42,867 nucleotides of DNA from Pseudomonadota bacterium (GTDB lineage Bacteria; Pseudomonadota; Alphaproteobacteria; Micavibrionales; UBA2020), in the NCBI GenBank assembly GCA_021805245.1, contig JAJZFS010000006.1, positions 1 through 42,867 on the forward strand. Reading direction: 5' to 3'. The notes below the pieces were generated by a model. The model did no database searches. It was not told where the DNA came from and saw nothing but the letters and a program-made list of their open reading frames with translations. This document shows, in pieces, positions 35,229 through 42,867 of this stretch. The number at the start of each line of letters is the position of its first letter. The stretch's first letter is position 1. The translations under genes were made by a program, and so were the position numbers.

Positions 35229-36515
35229 ATGTCACGTGTCATACGCACGGGGGGCAATGCCGTTTTGCGCTCCCGCGCCGAGGTCGAGCTGTATCTGCTT
35301 GCCAAGGCCGAAAAAAACACCAGCGGCGTCATCGGAACCGAACTGGAACTCTTCGTCACAACGCAAGAAGGCAAGCCTATTTCTTACGCGCAAATCGAAA
35401 AACTTTTCGAGCACATCGCGGCAAAGACGGGCGCGGAAAAAAGCGTGGAGGGCGGGCATGTCGTCGCGCTGCATATGCCGGATGTCGGCGACGTCTGCCT
35501 TGAGCCGGGCGGGCAGGTGGAACTTTCCACCAAACCCTGCGAGACCCTGGACGAACTGGAGGAGGCCAATAAAACGCTGCGCGCCGCGTTGGACGAAGCG
35601 GCGACGCACTTCGGTTTGCGTGTCAAAGGGCAGGGGCATATGCCGTCGTTTCTGCAGGCGGAAGATATGCCGCGCTCGCGCTTCGCGGCTTACTACGGTT
35701 ACTGCCGTCACGAGATCGGCGCGGCAGCGGAGGACCTGATCAAAACCATGAAATCCGTGTGCAGTCTGCAGGTGAACGTCGATCCGATGGGCAAGGACTT
35801 TCACAATATTTACCGCGCCCTGCTGTTGCTCGATGTTGCGGCGGCCTTCAATCAGGCCTCGGAGCGGCGTGAACGGCTGGATAAAACCTACGCGCCCTAT
35901 TTCGGCGCGCAGACGCAGCCGGTTTTCGAGGCTTTGGGGGCGAAGTCGAATGCGGAGCTTGTGCCACCGCTGGTTGACCGTTTACTGACCTTGAAAGTGC
36001 CATTCATCCCCGATAATTCTCCGGAAGGGTTCAAAAGCACGATCGACGTTTTCAGCAAGCCGCCGACAGTGGGCGAATTGCTGGATAAGGGGCAACTTAC
36101 AAAGGAAATCCTCGACAATGCGCTGAGCCTGCAACTAACGCCGCCCAATTTGCGCCGTCACGGCGTGGTTGAAACGCGGCTTCTGGACAGTGTGGATACG
36201 ACGGAAGACGTGATGCGCGTCGCGCGCCGTTACAGGGAGGCTGCTTATAGCGAAATGGACCGCGCCCGCCTGTTGAAACGCTTCAAAAAGGCCGATCCTG
36301 ACTTGCTGCGGGCGGCGTTCAACGCGCGTGGGCAGATGCCGCGGAAAAAGCTGATGGAGATGGATATTGGCGGCGGGCTCAAGGCGGGCAATCTCGCGGT
36401 GGAAGCGGAAAGCTTTATGCCGCGCGGCGCAGCTTCTTCAGCTCCTTGCGCGAAAGGCTCTTCGACGGCACGACCTTCACCACGTCGCCGACGTCAAGGG
36501 CGTCATAGACCCTGA
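35229..36515 (+). CDS. GCS2-family glutamate-cysteine ligase-like protein
   Basis: ATP-dependent carboxylate-amine ligase, probably making gamma-glutamylcysteine for glutathione. 428 residues: GTELELF (36-42) near the start is the acidic metal/ATP site, LEPGGQVELSTKPCETLDEL is the GCS2 substrate block, and MPRSRFAAYYGYCRHEIGA...VCSLQVNVDPMGKDF gives the SVQxNxD strand. The region after this (AFNQASERRERLDKTY) departs from standard GshA, so substrate is uncertain. AGGAGA precedes the ATG. Its last 34 codons overlap the convergent L,D-transpeptidase gene by 101 bases and read as low-complexity R/P/S, which suggests a lost earlier stop. Confidence 0.68.
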   Translation: MSRVIRTGGNAVLRSRAEVELYLLAKAEKNTSGVIGTELELFVTTQEGKPISYAQIEKLFEHIAAKTGAEKSVEGGHVVALHMPDVGDVCLEPGGQVELSTKPCETLDELEEANKTLRAALDEAATHFGLRVKGQGHMPSFLQAEDMPRSRFAAYYGYCRHEIGAAAEDLIKTMKSVCSLQVNVDPMGKDFHNIYRALLLLDVAAAFNQASERRERLDKTYAPYFGAQTQPVFEALGAKSNAELVPPLVDRLLTLKVPFIPDNSPEGFKSTIDVFSKPPTVGELLDKGQLTKEILDNALSLQLTPPNLRRHGVVETRLLDSVDTTEDVMRVARRYREAAYSEMDRARLLKRFKKADPDLLRAAFNARGQMPRKKLMEMDIGGGLKAGNLAVEAESFMPRGAASSAPCAKGSSTARPSPRRRRQGRHRP

Positions 36516-36927
36516 CGATGTCTTCCGGCGCGAAGACGATGCAGCCTTCGGAGTTGGGCGTGCCGAGCTTGGCAAAGTGGCTGGTGCCGTGGAGATAGAT
36601 GGTGCGGTTTTTGGTGTTGCGGTTGTGACGGTCCGCGCCCTCGAGCCAGAGAATGCGCCCGAGAATCGGCGACTGGTCTGCGCGCTCCTTGCCGTCCCAC
36701 AGGCCGCTGGCGACGCGCTCGTTGAAAACCGTGTACAGCGGCATGCCGTCGCCGATCTTTTCGGAGACGCGCAGCTTGCCGATCGGCGTGCAAAAGCTTT
36801 GCGCCTTGTTGCCGAGGCCGTTTTTGGCGGTCGAGATGTTGAACACCTCTTTCAGACGCCGCCCTTGGTAGAGGCGCGCCTTCTGGTGTTCGACGTCGAC
36901 GATCAGCTTGTGCCTTGTTCTTCTCAT
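36415..36927 (-). CDS. L,D-transpeptidase (YkuD domain), no signal peptide
   Basis: YkuD enzymes make 3-3 crosslinks or attach lipoprotein to peptidoglycan. 170 residues: catalytic H113 in YLHGTSHFA and C129 in PNSEGCIVF, the full HxGT..S.GC pattern; STAKNGLGNKAQSFCTPIGK earlier; basic tail (LSRKELKKLRR). It starts MRRTRHKLIVDVEHQK directly in the domain, without any export signal, which is odd for a periplasmic enzyme. The ATG overlaps the transglycosylase stop by 4 bases, so the two wall enzymes are coupled. The 3' end overlaps the ligase gene on the other strand. Confidence 0.87.
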   Translation of the reverse strand: MRRTRHKLIVDVEHQKARLYQGRRLKEVFNISTAKNGLGNKAQSFCTPIGKLRVSEKIGDGMPLYTVFNERVASGLWDGKERADQSPILGRILWLEGADRHNRNTKNRTIYLHGTSHFAKLGTPNSEGCIVFAPEDIVRVYDALDVGDVVKVVPSKSLSRKELKKLRRAA

Positions 36928-38834
36928 TTCAGCGCCAGTATCGTTTTCGGGTTTTGCCCCAGTCTCAACTGATATATATAATATGTTTCCAGAACGCGTT
37001 GTATATAATTTCTTGTCTCGGAGATGGGAATCTCTTCTATCCAGTTGATAATACTAACATTTTTTTGACGCGGGTCGCCGAATTCCTGTAGCCATGCATC
37101 GACGTTGCGCGGGCCTGCGTTGTAGGCGGCAATCGCCAGCGGGTAGGAGCCGTTATAATCATTCAATAATTCCTGCAAATAGGCCGTGCCGAGCTTGATG
37201 TTGTAGCGCGGGTCCGTGAGCGCTTCGCGGTTGTAGCGGATGCCGATTCGCCGAGCGATCTGGTGTGCGGTGTGCGGCATGAGCTGCATCAGCCCGCGCG
37301 CGCCGGCGGGGCTTGCGATATCGGCGTCAAACATGCTTTCACGGTGCACAACGGCATGAATCAGCGCGCTGTCGGGATGGTCCGTCGAGAGCACCGGGAG
37401 CAGCGGATAGCCCTCGGGATATATGAACGTGCCGAGCATCTGCTGCATATGCATGTTGGCCATGACGGCGAATTGCGGCCGTTTGACCTGATAGGCGAGG
37501 CGGGCGATCAGGGTGAAGTCGGGGCGCGTCTCGGACGTATAAAGCAGTTTGTAGAAGAAAGGGTCGGCTTCATCCGCAAGGCCGTCGTTGCTCAGCAGGC
37601 GGATGACGCGCACAAGCTCGTTGGTATTGAAATCGAGAAGATCGTCTGCGGATACGGCGGCGTCATGAAACTTTGCGGCATTCGCGGGTTTTTTGTAGAC
37701 AGCCTCGTAGGCCAGCTGGCCGTAGAACGTGGAGGGATATTGCGCCGCGCTACGGCTCCATTTGTCGGCGGTTTTACGCCAGCCCATTGTCGCCGCCGCG
37801 CGGGAGAGCCAATAGGCGCCGCGCGCGCAACTGATGGCGGATTCGGCGATGTTGTAGAACTTCTCGAAATGCAGATAGGCCGGGCGCGGACGGCCCAGAA
37901 AGTCGAGGTCGAGCCAGCCGAGCATCCATTCTTTCGTGATGTAATGGGCGCCGCTTTTGATCTTGCTGTCGTTGATGAGGTCGAAGGCGCGCCTGAAATC
38001 ATTTTTTTCGATCGCGCGGCGGGCAAGAATGTCGCGCTCGCGCCACCACAGGTCGGGGTGCGGCGGATTGTCCGGCTCCTGCCGGAGCAGAAGATAGGCG
38101 TTTGTGTCGTCTTTTTCCATCCGCCGCCAGCGGATGCGCGCGTATATCAGGCCGGGGTCGCCGCGCTCCGCGCGCGGAACGTGCCGCACCAGATATGCGG
38201 CATCGCGCGACCTGCGGCCGAGCGCGATGCGCGCTTTTGCCAGCCTGCGGTCTTTCCCGCCGATGAACGGAAACATATATTCCGCCTCGGAGAACCGGTT
38301 GGACCACAGCAGGTTTTCAAGGCGGTCATGCTGCAGTTGCGGCGACAATAATCTGCGGTACCGTGCGGCGAGGGCGCGGGTTTCCGTGCGCGTGAGTTTT
38401 GCATCGGTCCAGAACTGCGCGAGGGCGGCGCGTTGCTGTTTTTTGTCGTGCCGCAGCTTGAGCGCGTGCATGTAGGCGTCGAAGGCTTCCGTTTTCTGCG
38501 GCGGGTGTTTGCCGAACCACGCGATGATTCCATCCGTGTTGAGGCCGGAGATTCTGATGCTGTTTTCGATTTGTTTATCGAGGACGTAAAGCTCCGGCCA
38601 GCCAGAATTTTCGTTCGCGAACGTAACGAGCGTTTGCGCCGGCAAGGGTTTGTTGGTCTGGGTGATCGTCAGCCACAGAACGAGTTTGCGTGCCAGCGGC
38701 GTATGGTCGTTCAACAGCCTGGTGTTGTGCTGCCACGCAGGCGATTTGTGGAGCCATTTGTTCCAGAAAGCGCATCGGCCGGGCGTGCAAAGCCCGCCGA
38801 TCAGCAAAAATGTCGTCAAAACCCCCAGAAACAA
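36924..38834 (-). CDS. slt: Soluble lytic murein transglycosylase (Slt70-like)
   Basis: Cleaves the MurNAc-GlcNAc bond, leaving 1,6-anhydroMurNAc. A long helical superhelix (~50-470) is followed by the SLT domain with catalytic Glu in VVHRESMFD (codon 37338-37340, E499 from this start), ARGLMQLMPHTA, YNIKLGTAYLQELL and AIAAYNAGP. The N-terminal FLGVLTTFLLIGG is a signal-peptide core. No ATG or GTG starts the frame near there: the only usual alternative codon is TTG 38834, without ribosome site, and ATGs further up (39056, 39074) would run deep into dapA. Start therefore uncertain; the body is secure. Confidence 0.82.
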   Translation of the reverse strand: MFLGVLTTFLLIGGLCTPGRCAFWNKWLHKSPAWQHNTRLLNDHTPLARKLVLWLTITQTNKPLPAQTLVTFANENSGWPELYVLDKQIENSIRISGLNTDGIIAWFGKHPPQKTEAFDAYMHALKLRHDKKQQRAALAQFWTDAKLTRTETRALAARYRRLLSPQLQHDRLENLLWSNRFSEAEYMFPFIGGKDRRLAKARIALGRRSRDAAYLVRHVPRAERGDPGLIYARIRWRRMEKDDTNAYLLLRQEPDNPPHPDLWWRERDILARRAIEKNDFRRAFDLINDSKIKSGAHYITKEWMLGWLDLDFLGRPRPAYLHFEKFYNIAESAISCARGAYWLSRAAATMGWRKTADKWSRSAAQYPSTFYGQLAYEAVYKKPANAAKFHDAAVSADDLLDFNTNELVRVIRLLSNDGLADEADPFFYKLLYTSETRPDFTLIARLAYQVKRPQFAVMANMHMQQMLGTFIYPEGYPLLPVLSTDHPDSALIHAVVHRESMFDADIASPAGARGLMQLMPHTAHQIARRIGIRYNREALTDPRYNIKLGTAYLQELLNDYNGSYPLAIAAYNAGPRNVDAWLQEFGDPRQKNVSIINWIEEIPISETRNYIQRVLETYYIYQLRLGQNPKTILALK

Positions 38835-38921
38835 AGCTTTTTTGTCTGCGCCGCGCGCGGTTTGCTTGCGCCTGCGCCCAAGGGAGAGTATGGTAAGCGC
38901 TGTTTTTAAAGGAGAATGGAC

Positions 38922-39878
38922 ATGGCCAAATCCAGTGCAAAAACCAGAACGAAATCCAGAGCGGCCCGCATCGGCGGGTCTCTCGTGGCGCTCACGACCC
39001 CCTTCCGGAACGGCAAGGTCGATCTGGACGCCTTTCAAAGTCTTGTCGAGTGGCATATTGCCAGCGGCACGCATGGGCTTGTCCCTTGTGGTACGACGGG
39101 TGAAACACCCACCCTTCTTGACGCAGAACATAAACGCGTGATTGAGGCTTGCATCGAGGCGGCGGACGGACGCGTGCCGGTGATTGCCGGCGCGGGCTCC
39201 AATTCCACGCAAAAAGCCATCGAGTTGGCGCGTTTTGCCGAGAAAAGCGGGGCGGATGCCATTCTAGTCATTACGCCTTACTATAACAAGCCCACGCAGG
39301 AAGGATTGTATCAGCACTTCAAAGCCGTCAACGACGCCTGCGGCCTGCCCATAATCGCCTACAACGTCCCGGGGCGTACCGGTGTGGAGATTTCTGTCGA
39401 GACGGTTATCCGTATGGCGGGGCTGAAACGGGTCGCCGGCATCAAGGACGCTTCGGTCGACCTTGCGCGTCCGCTGCAGCTGCGTCTGGCGCTGGGCGAC
39501 GACTTTATCCAGCTTTCGGGCGAGGACGCCACCGTCGCCGCCTATCTCGCGCAGGGCGGGCATGGCTGCATTTCCGTCACGGCCAACGTCGCGCCGAAAC
39601 TGTGCGCCGATCTGCACAATTACTGGCAAAAGAAAGACTGGGAAAATTTCGAGCGCGTGCGCGACATGCTCTTGCCGCTGCACAAGGCTTTGTTTGTCGA
39701 AACCAGCCCTGCGCCCGCGAAGTACTGCCTTGCGCGCCTTGGCAAATGCGCGGAAGACCTGCGTCTGCCGATGGTGCCGGTCTCCGCCGCCACCCGCAAG
39801 AAGCTCGACGATGCGATGGAGTTCGCCGGATTGTTTAGAACGGGACGCAAGAAGCTCAAGCCCGTGGGGAAACGCTAA
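38922..39878 (+). CDS. dapA: 4-hydroxy-tetrahydrodipicolinate synthase
   Basis: First committed step to diaminopimelate and lysine: pyruvate plus aspartate semialdehyde. 318 residues: PCGTTGETPTL phosphate-like loop, TPYYNKPTQEGLY, Y147 in IAYNVPGRTG, Schiff-base K175 in VAGIKDASVD. A ~14-residue basic N-terminal extension (AKSSAKTRTKSRAARIGG) precedes the usual start. AAGGAG lies 7 bases before the ATG at 38922; ATG 38916 is too close to it. Divergent from the transglycosylase and followed 20 bases later by smpB, the common alphaproteobacterial order. Confidence 0.96.
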   Translation: MAKSSAKTRTKSRAARIGGSLVALTTPFRNGKVDLDAFQSLVEWHIASGTHGLVPCGTTGETPTLLDAEHKRVIEACIEAADGRVPVIAGAGSNSTQKAIELARFAEKSGADAILVITPYYNKPTQEGLYQHFKAVNDACGLPIIAYNVPGRTGVEISVETVIRMAGLKRVAGIKDASVDLARPLQLRLALGDDFIQLSGEDATVAAYLAQGGHGCISVTANVAPKLCADLHNYWQKKDWENFERVRDMLLPLHKALFVETSPAPAKYCLARLGKCAEDLRLPMVPVSAATRKKLDDAMEFAGLFRTGRKKLKPVGKR

Positions 39879-39898
39879 AACTGTGGCGTTGATGTTCT

Positions 39899-40384
39899 AT
39901 GGCGGCGAAGAAGAAAAATAGTGATCCGGAATCCAAGACCGTCGCCCAGAACCGCAAGGCGCGGTTCAACTACTTTATAGAGGATACGCTCGAGGCCGGC
40001 ATCGTGCTGACGGGGACGGAGGTGAAGTCTCTCCGCGACGGGCAGGCCAGCATCAACGAAAGCTATGCCGACGTGAAGGAGGGCGCGCTTTATCTTCTCA
40101 ATGCCCATATCCCCGAATACACCAAGGCGCACGGCAAGCTGCAGCATGAAGTCCGCCGTCCGCGCAAATTGCTGCTGCACAAGCGCGAGGCGGACAAGCT
40201 GATCGGCGCCGTGCAGCGCAAGGGCACGACGATCGTTCCGCTGGCCATCTTTTTCAACAAGCGCGGCATCGCCAAGGTCAGCCTTGGAATCGCCTCGGGC
40301 AAGAAGCAGTTCGACAAGCGCGAGACCGAAAAGAAGCGCGACTGGCAGCGCGAAAAAAGCCGGATTATGCGCGAAAAGGGATAA
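39899..40384 (+). CDS. smpB: SmpB tmRNA-binding protein
   Basis: Brings tmRNA to stalled ribosomes. 161 residues: [40 protein letters not shown] and AHIPEYTKA, with C-terminal [20 protein letters not shown], the helix that enters the mRNA channel. No strong ribosome site stands before 39899 (TTGATGTTCT). tmRNA itself was not seen in this window. Confidence 0.96.
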   Translation: MAAKKKNSDPESKTVAQNRKARFNYFIEDTLEAGIVLTGTEVKSLRDGQASINESYADVKEGALYLLNAHIPEYTKAHGKLQHEVRRPRKLLLHKREADKLIGAVQRKGTTIVPLAIFFNKRGIAKVSLGIASGKKQFDKRETEKKRDWQREKSRIMREKG

Positions 40385-40386
40385 GC

Positions 40387-41253
40387 TTGGACAAAGTTAA
40401 AAATTATGTCTCTTACTGGCGCAGATGGGCCGGCTCCGGTCATGTGTGCCGCGACATGGCTCATACGGTACTGTACTTCGTCAAAAGCTATTTAATACTG
40501 GTTTTTGCCATGCTCGTTTTGCAGCGGTATGTCGTGTATTACCCTTCGCGGACGTGGGTTGTGTCGCCGGAATCTGTTGGTGCGCAGGTTGTGGCCTATA
40601 AGACGGTAGACAATATAAAGCTCACGTCATGGTATGTTCCGCCAAAGGGGGGCAAGCCGGTTTTTGTTCTGTTCCATGGCAATGCGGGGAACATTTCAAA
40701 TCGCGCTTTCAAACTCGCCTACTTTGCAAAACGGGGCTACGGATTTCTGCTTGCAGAATACCGCGGCTATGGCCGCAATGCGGGCAGCCCGTCCGAGTTG
40801 GGATTTTATAACGACGGTCGTGCTGCCATGACGTGGCTCATGAAAGACCAAAAGATTCCGGAAAATAAAATCATAGTATATGGCGAAAGCATTGGCACCG
40901 GTACGGCCTGCGAGATGGCAATCGAGTATAAAAATATCAGGGCGCTCGTGCTCGAAGCGCCTTTCACAAGCATACAGCACGAGGCGGATGCCGTTTATCC
41001 GTGGCTTCGTCTTTTTACGTATTTAACAATCGATAAATATGACAATTTATCTAAAGCTGGTTACTTTGATATGCCGGTTATCGTTCTGCAGGGTTCGAAA
41101 GATGAAGTTATTCCTCCCAGACAGGGTAAAGAACTATTCGAAGCCGTGGCCAGTCCCGTCAAAAAATACGTGCCGCTACGGGGGGGCGGTCACGAGAATC
41201 TCGCTGATTTCGGGTTGCTACAGCACATTCAGGCGTTTGTTGAGGCTCGTTAA
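40387..41253 (+). CDS. Membrane-anchored alpha/beta hydrolase (ABHD13/BEM46-like)
   Basis: A serine hydrolase of unknown substrate. N-terminal anchor ~31-48 (LYFVKSYLILVFAMLVLQ), then RYVVYYPSRTW, oxyanion segment LFHGNAGNISNR, EYRGYGRNAGSPSE, nucleophile S168 in VYGESIGTG, D239 in QGSKDEVIPP and H269 in GGGHENLAD. This is the BEM46/ABHD13 pattern. TTG 40387, with AAGGGA upstream and 2 bases after the smpB stop, is the likely start; ATG 40456 has no ribosome site but gives a similar anchor. Lower GC than its neighbours in the 3' half. Confidence 0.85.
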   Translation: MDKVKNYVSYWRRWAGSGHVCRDMAHTVLYFVKSYLILVFAMLVLQRYVVYYPSRTWVVSPESVGAQVVAYKTVDNIKLTSWYVPPKGGKPVFVLFHGNAGNISNRAFKLAYFAKRGYGFLLAEYRGYGRNAGSPSELGFYNDGRAAMTWLMKDQKIPENKIIVYGESIGTGTACEMAIEYKNIRALVLEAPFTSIQHEADAVYPWLRLFTYLTIDKYDNLSKAGYFDMPVIVLQGSKDEVIPPRQGKELFEAVASPVKKYVPLRGGGHENLADFGLLQHIQAFVEAR

Positions 41254-41288
41254 GGTGCTTATTACACATAGTCTCAAGCAATCGAGGC

Positions 41289-41317
41289 TTGCCATCCTTG
41301 ATAACATTAGGCATATT
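41289..41317 (+). promoter_or_regulatory. Possible hppA promoter
   Basis: TTGCCA (41289-41294), 17-base spacer, CATATT (41312-41317), 60 bases before the pyrophosphatase ATG. A small hairpin ACCCC/GGGGT lies between. Confidence 0.3.
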
Positions 41318-41377
41318 TCGACGACCCCGATTCATGGGGTAACGATCTTGACAGGGTAACAAAAAGGAAAAAAGACG

Positions 41378-42867
41378 ATGGATAATATCCAGATCATTAT
41401 TATCGGATCCGGCGTTTTGGCGCTCGCTTATGGCGTCATCACCGGCATGCAGGTCATGTCGGCCAGCCCGGGCAATGCGCGCATGCAGGAAATTGCGGGT
41501 GCCATTCAGGAGGGCGCCAGCGCATACCTCAATCGTCAATATACCACCATCGGTCTCGTTGGCGCGGTTGTCGCCGCCATCCTTGGCCTGACATTGGGCC
41601 AACAGGTTGCCATCGGTTTTGTCATCGGCGCAGTGCTTTCGGGTGCGGCCGGCTACATCGGCATGAACGTTTCGGTGCGGGCGAACTGCCGTACGGCGGA
41701 AGCGGCGCAAAAGGGCATGAAAGAAGCGCTCTCCGTCTCCTTCCGCTCCGGCGCCATCACCGGCATGCTGGTCGTGGGTCTTGGCCTGCTCGGTATTTCC
41801 GGATATTACTTTTACCTTCTGCACGCCGATCTTAATGACACGCGCGCCGTGATCGAAGGCCTTGTCGGCCTGAGCTTTGGCGCTTCGCTGATTTCGATTT
41901 TTGCGCGTCTTGGCGGCGGCATCTTCACCAAGGGCGCTGACGTCGGCGCCGACCTGTGTGGTAAAGTCGAAGCCAACCTGCCGGAAGATGACCCGCGCAA
42001 CCCCGCCGTGATCGCCGACAACGTCGGGGACAACGTCGGGGACTGCGCCGGCATGGCGGCCGACTTGTTCGAAACCTATGCCGTGACCGTCGTCGCGACC
42101 ATGCTGATTGCGTCTTCCGTCTTCGTCAGCGGGGCGCAATCTGCCATGATGCACCTGCCGTTGCTGATCGGCGGCCTTTGCATCATCGCTTCCATCATCG
42201 GCACGTTCTTCGTGCGTCTCGGCTCCTCGCAAAACATCATGGCTGCGCTTTACAAGGGCCTTGCCGTGACCGGACTTATCTCGATCGGCCTCATCTACTG
42301 GGCGATCGGCAAGCAGGTCGGTTATGGTGCGGCTGTTGGCCTTGCTGCCGGCGGCGGCGTGACGGGCATGCAGCTCTTCTACTGCGCGCTCACCGGTCTT
42401 GCCGTCACGGCGGCGCTGGTGGTGATCACCGAATACTACACCTCGACGGCTTTCCGTCCCGTCCGTTCGATTGCGGCGGCATCGGAAACAGGCCATGGCA
42501 CCAACATCATTCAGGGTCTTGCCGTTTCTCTTGAATCGACGGCGCTGCCCGTAATTGTGATCTGCATTGGCATTTACGTTGCCCATCACGAAGCCGGTCT
42601 CTACGGCATCGCGCTCGCGGCGACCACCATGCTGGCACTGGCCGGTATGATTGTGGCGCTCGATGCGTATGGCCCTGTCACGGACAACGCCGGCGGCATC
42701 GCCGAAATGTCCAAACTGCCCAAGCACGTGCGCACGGTCACCGACGCGCTCGACGCCGTCGGCAACACGACCAAGGCCGTCACCAAGGGCTATGCGATCG
42801 GCTCCGCCGCGCTCGCCGCGCTGGTGCTGTTCGCGGCTTACACACAGGAACTGGTGCACTACTTCCC
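41378..42867 (+). CDS. hppA: Proton-pumping membrane pyrophosphatase, K+-independent type, 3' part missing
   Basis: Couples pyrophosphate hydrolysis to proton pumping across the inner membrane. 496 residues are in the window and the gene runs off its end. Substrate-binding [20 protein letters not shown] starts at D188, followed by [19 protein letters not shown]; many hydrophobic helices flank it. GNTTKA near the end has Lys where K+-dependent enzymes have Ala, the established marker of K+ independence. AAGGAAA precedes the ATG. Confidence 0.96.
   Translation, partial: MDNIQIIIIGSGVLALAYGVITGMQVMSASPGNARMQEIAGAIQEGASAYLNRQYTTIGLVGAVVAAILGLTLGQQVAIGFVIGAVLSGAAGYIGMNVSVRANCRTAEAAQKGMKEALSVSFRSGAITGMLVVGLGLLGISGYYFYLLHADLNDTRAVIEGLVGLSFGASLISIFARLGGGIFTKGADVGADLCGKVEANLPEDDPRNPAVIADNVGDNVGDCAGMAADLFETYAVTVVATMLIASSVFVSGAQSAMMHLPLLIGGLCIIASIIGTFFVRLGSSQNIMAALYKGLAVTGLISIGLIYWAIGKQVGYGAAVGLAAGGGVTGMQLFYCALTGLAVTAALVVITEYYTSTAFRPVRSIAAASETGHGTNIIQGLAVSLESTALPVIVICIGIYVAHHEAGLYGIALAATTMLALAGMIVALDAYGPVTDNAGGIAEMSKLPKHVRTVTDALDAVGNTTKAVTKGYAIGSAALAALVLFAAYTQELVHYF

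Noticed and set aside
41159-42859. 566-codon open frame opposite hppA
   Set aside because: Mirror of a conserved membrane pyrophosphatase; the protein is His/Asp/Arg-rich without any domain and has no ribosome site.

Overview
The window reads as an alphaproteobacterial chromosome segment of fairly high GC. It is densely coded and mostly core metabolism and cell-envelope genes. The main clues are a LexA gene under a GTTC-N7-GTTC operator (the alphaproteobacterial SOS box), the tpiA-secG-pyrG / eno-kdsA / ftsB-pdh neighbourhood typical of the class, a two-subunit (E1 alpha / E1 beta) pyruvate dehydrogenase whose E1 beta carries its own lipoyl domain, an LdtR-type MarR regulator, an NDUFAF7/MidA methyltransferase and one CtrA-like site. 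I cannot name the genus. No rRNA, tRNA, CRISPR array, transposase or prophage gene was recognised.

Layout. Positions 1-5.5 kb: the 5' end of a nucleotide-sugar dehydrogenase, an unknown helical protein, an isolated FlgC-like rod protein, a lipoprotein plus M48 metalloprotease pair, a ScsC/Com1-like DsbA protein and lexA. Positions 5.6-9.1 kb: a 3-hydroxyisobutyryl-CoA hydrolase-type enzyme, the LdtR-like regulator, then ilvE and a PlsC-type acyltransferase on the minus strand. Positions 9.1-12.8 kb: an OmpR/EnvZ-type two-component pair converging on a translationally coupled ubiK-like / ybjN / proC operon. Positions 12.9-16.6 kb: lgt-midA-pgeF with overlapping ends, then prs, converging on ppiD. 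Positions 18.6-21.5 kb: tpiA, secG, pyrG.

Positions 21.6-28.8 kb are the most irregular part. Eno and kdsA lie in reverse orientation between pyrG and ftsB, as if a kdsA-eno block had been inverted. Among them are an AT-rich orphan gene beside what looks like a cut-off native reading frame, a cluster of overlapping palindromes after eno, two tandem paralogous Gly/Ala-rich membrane proteins behind kdsA, a hypothetical gene behind a CtrA-like site, and an unknown protein built from four internal repeats.

Positions 28.9-35.0 kb: ftsB, then pdhA, an inserted secreted protein of unknown function, pdhB, pdhC and lpd, together a complete pyruvate dehydrogenase operon. Positions 35.0-42.9 kb: a possible 25-residue membrane peptide, a GCS2-family ligase overlapping tail-to-tail with an L,D-transpeptidase, a soluble lytic transglycosylase coupled to that transpeptidase, then dapA, smpB, a membrane-anchored alpha/beta hydrolase and the start of a K+-independent proton-pumping pyrophosphatase.

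Much of the segment serves envelope building (lgt, kdsA, dapA, pgeF, SLT, YkuD, LdtR, M48 protease, PpiD, DsbA, SecG, FtsB) and central carbon flow (tpiA, eno, PDH). No clear new defence or mobile system is present. The best candidates for undescribed biology are the small unknown genes at 21.6-28.8 kb and the secreted protein inside the pdh operon.
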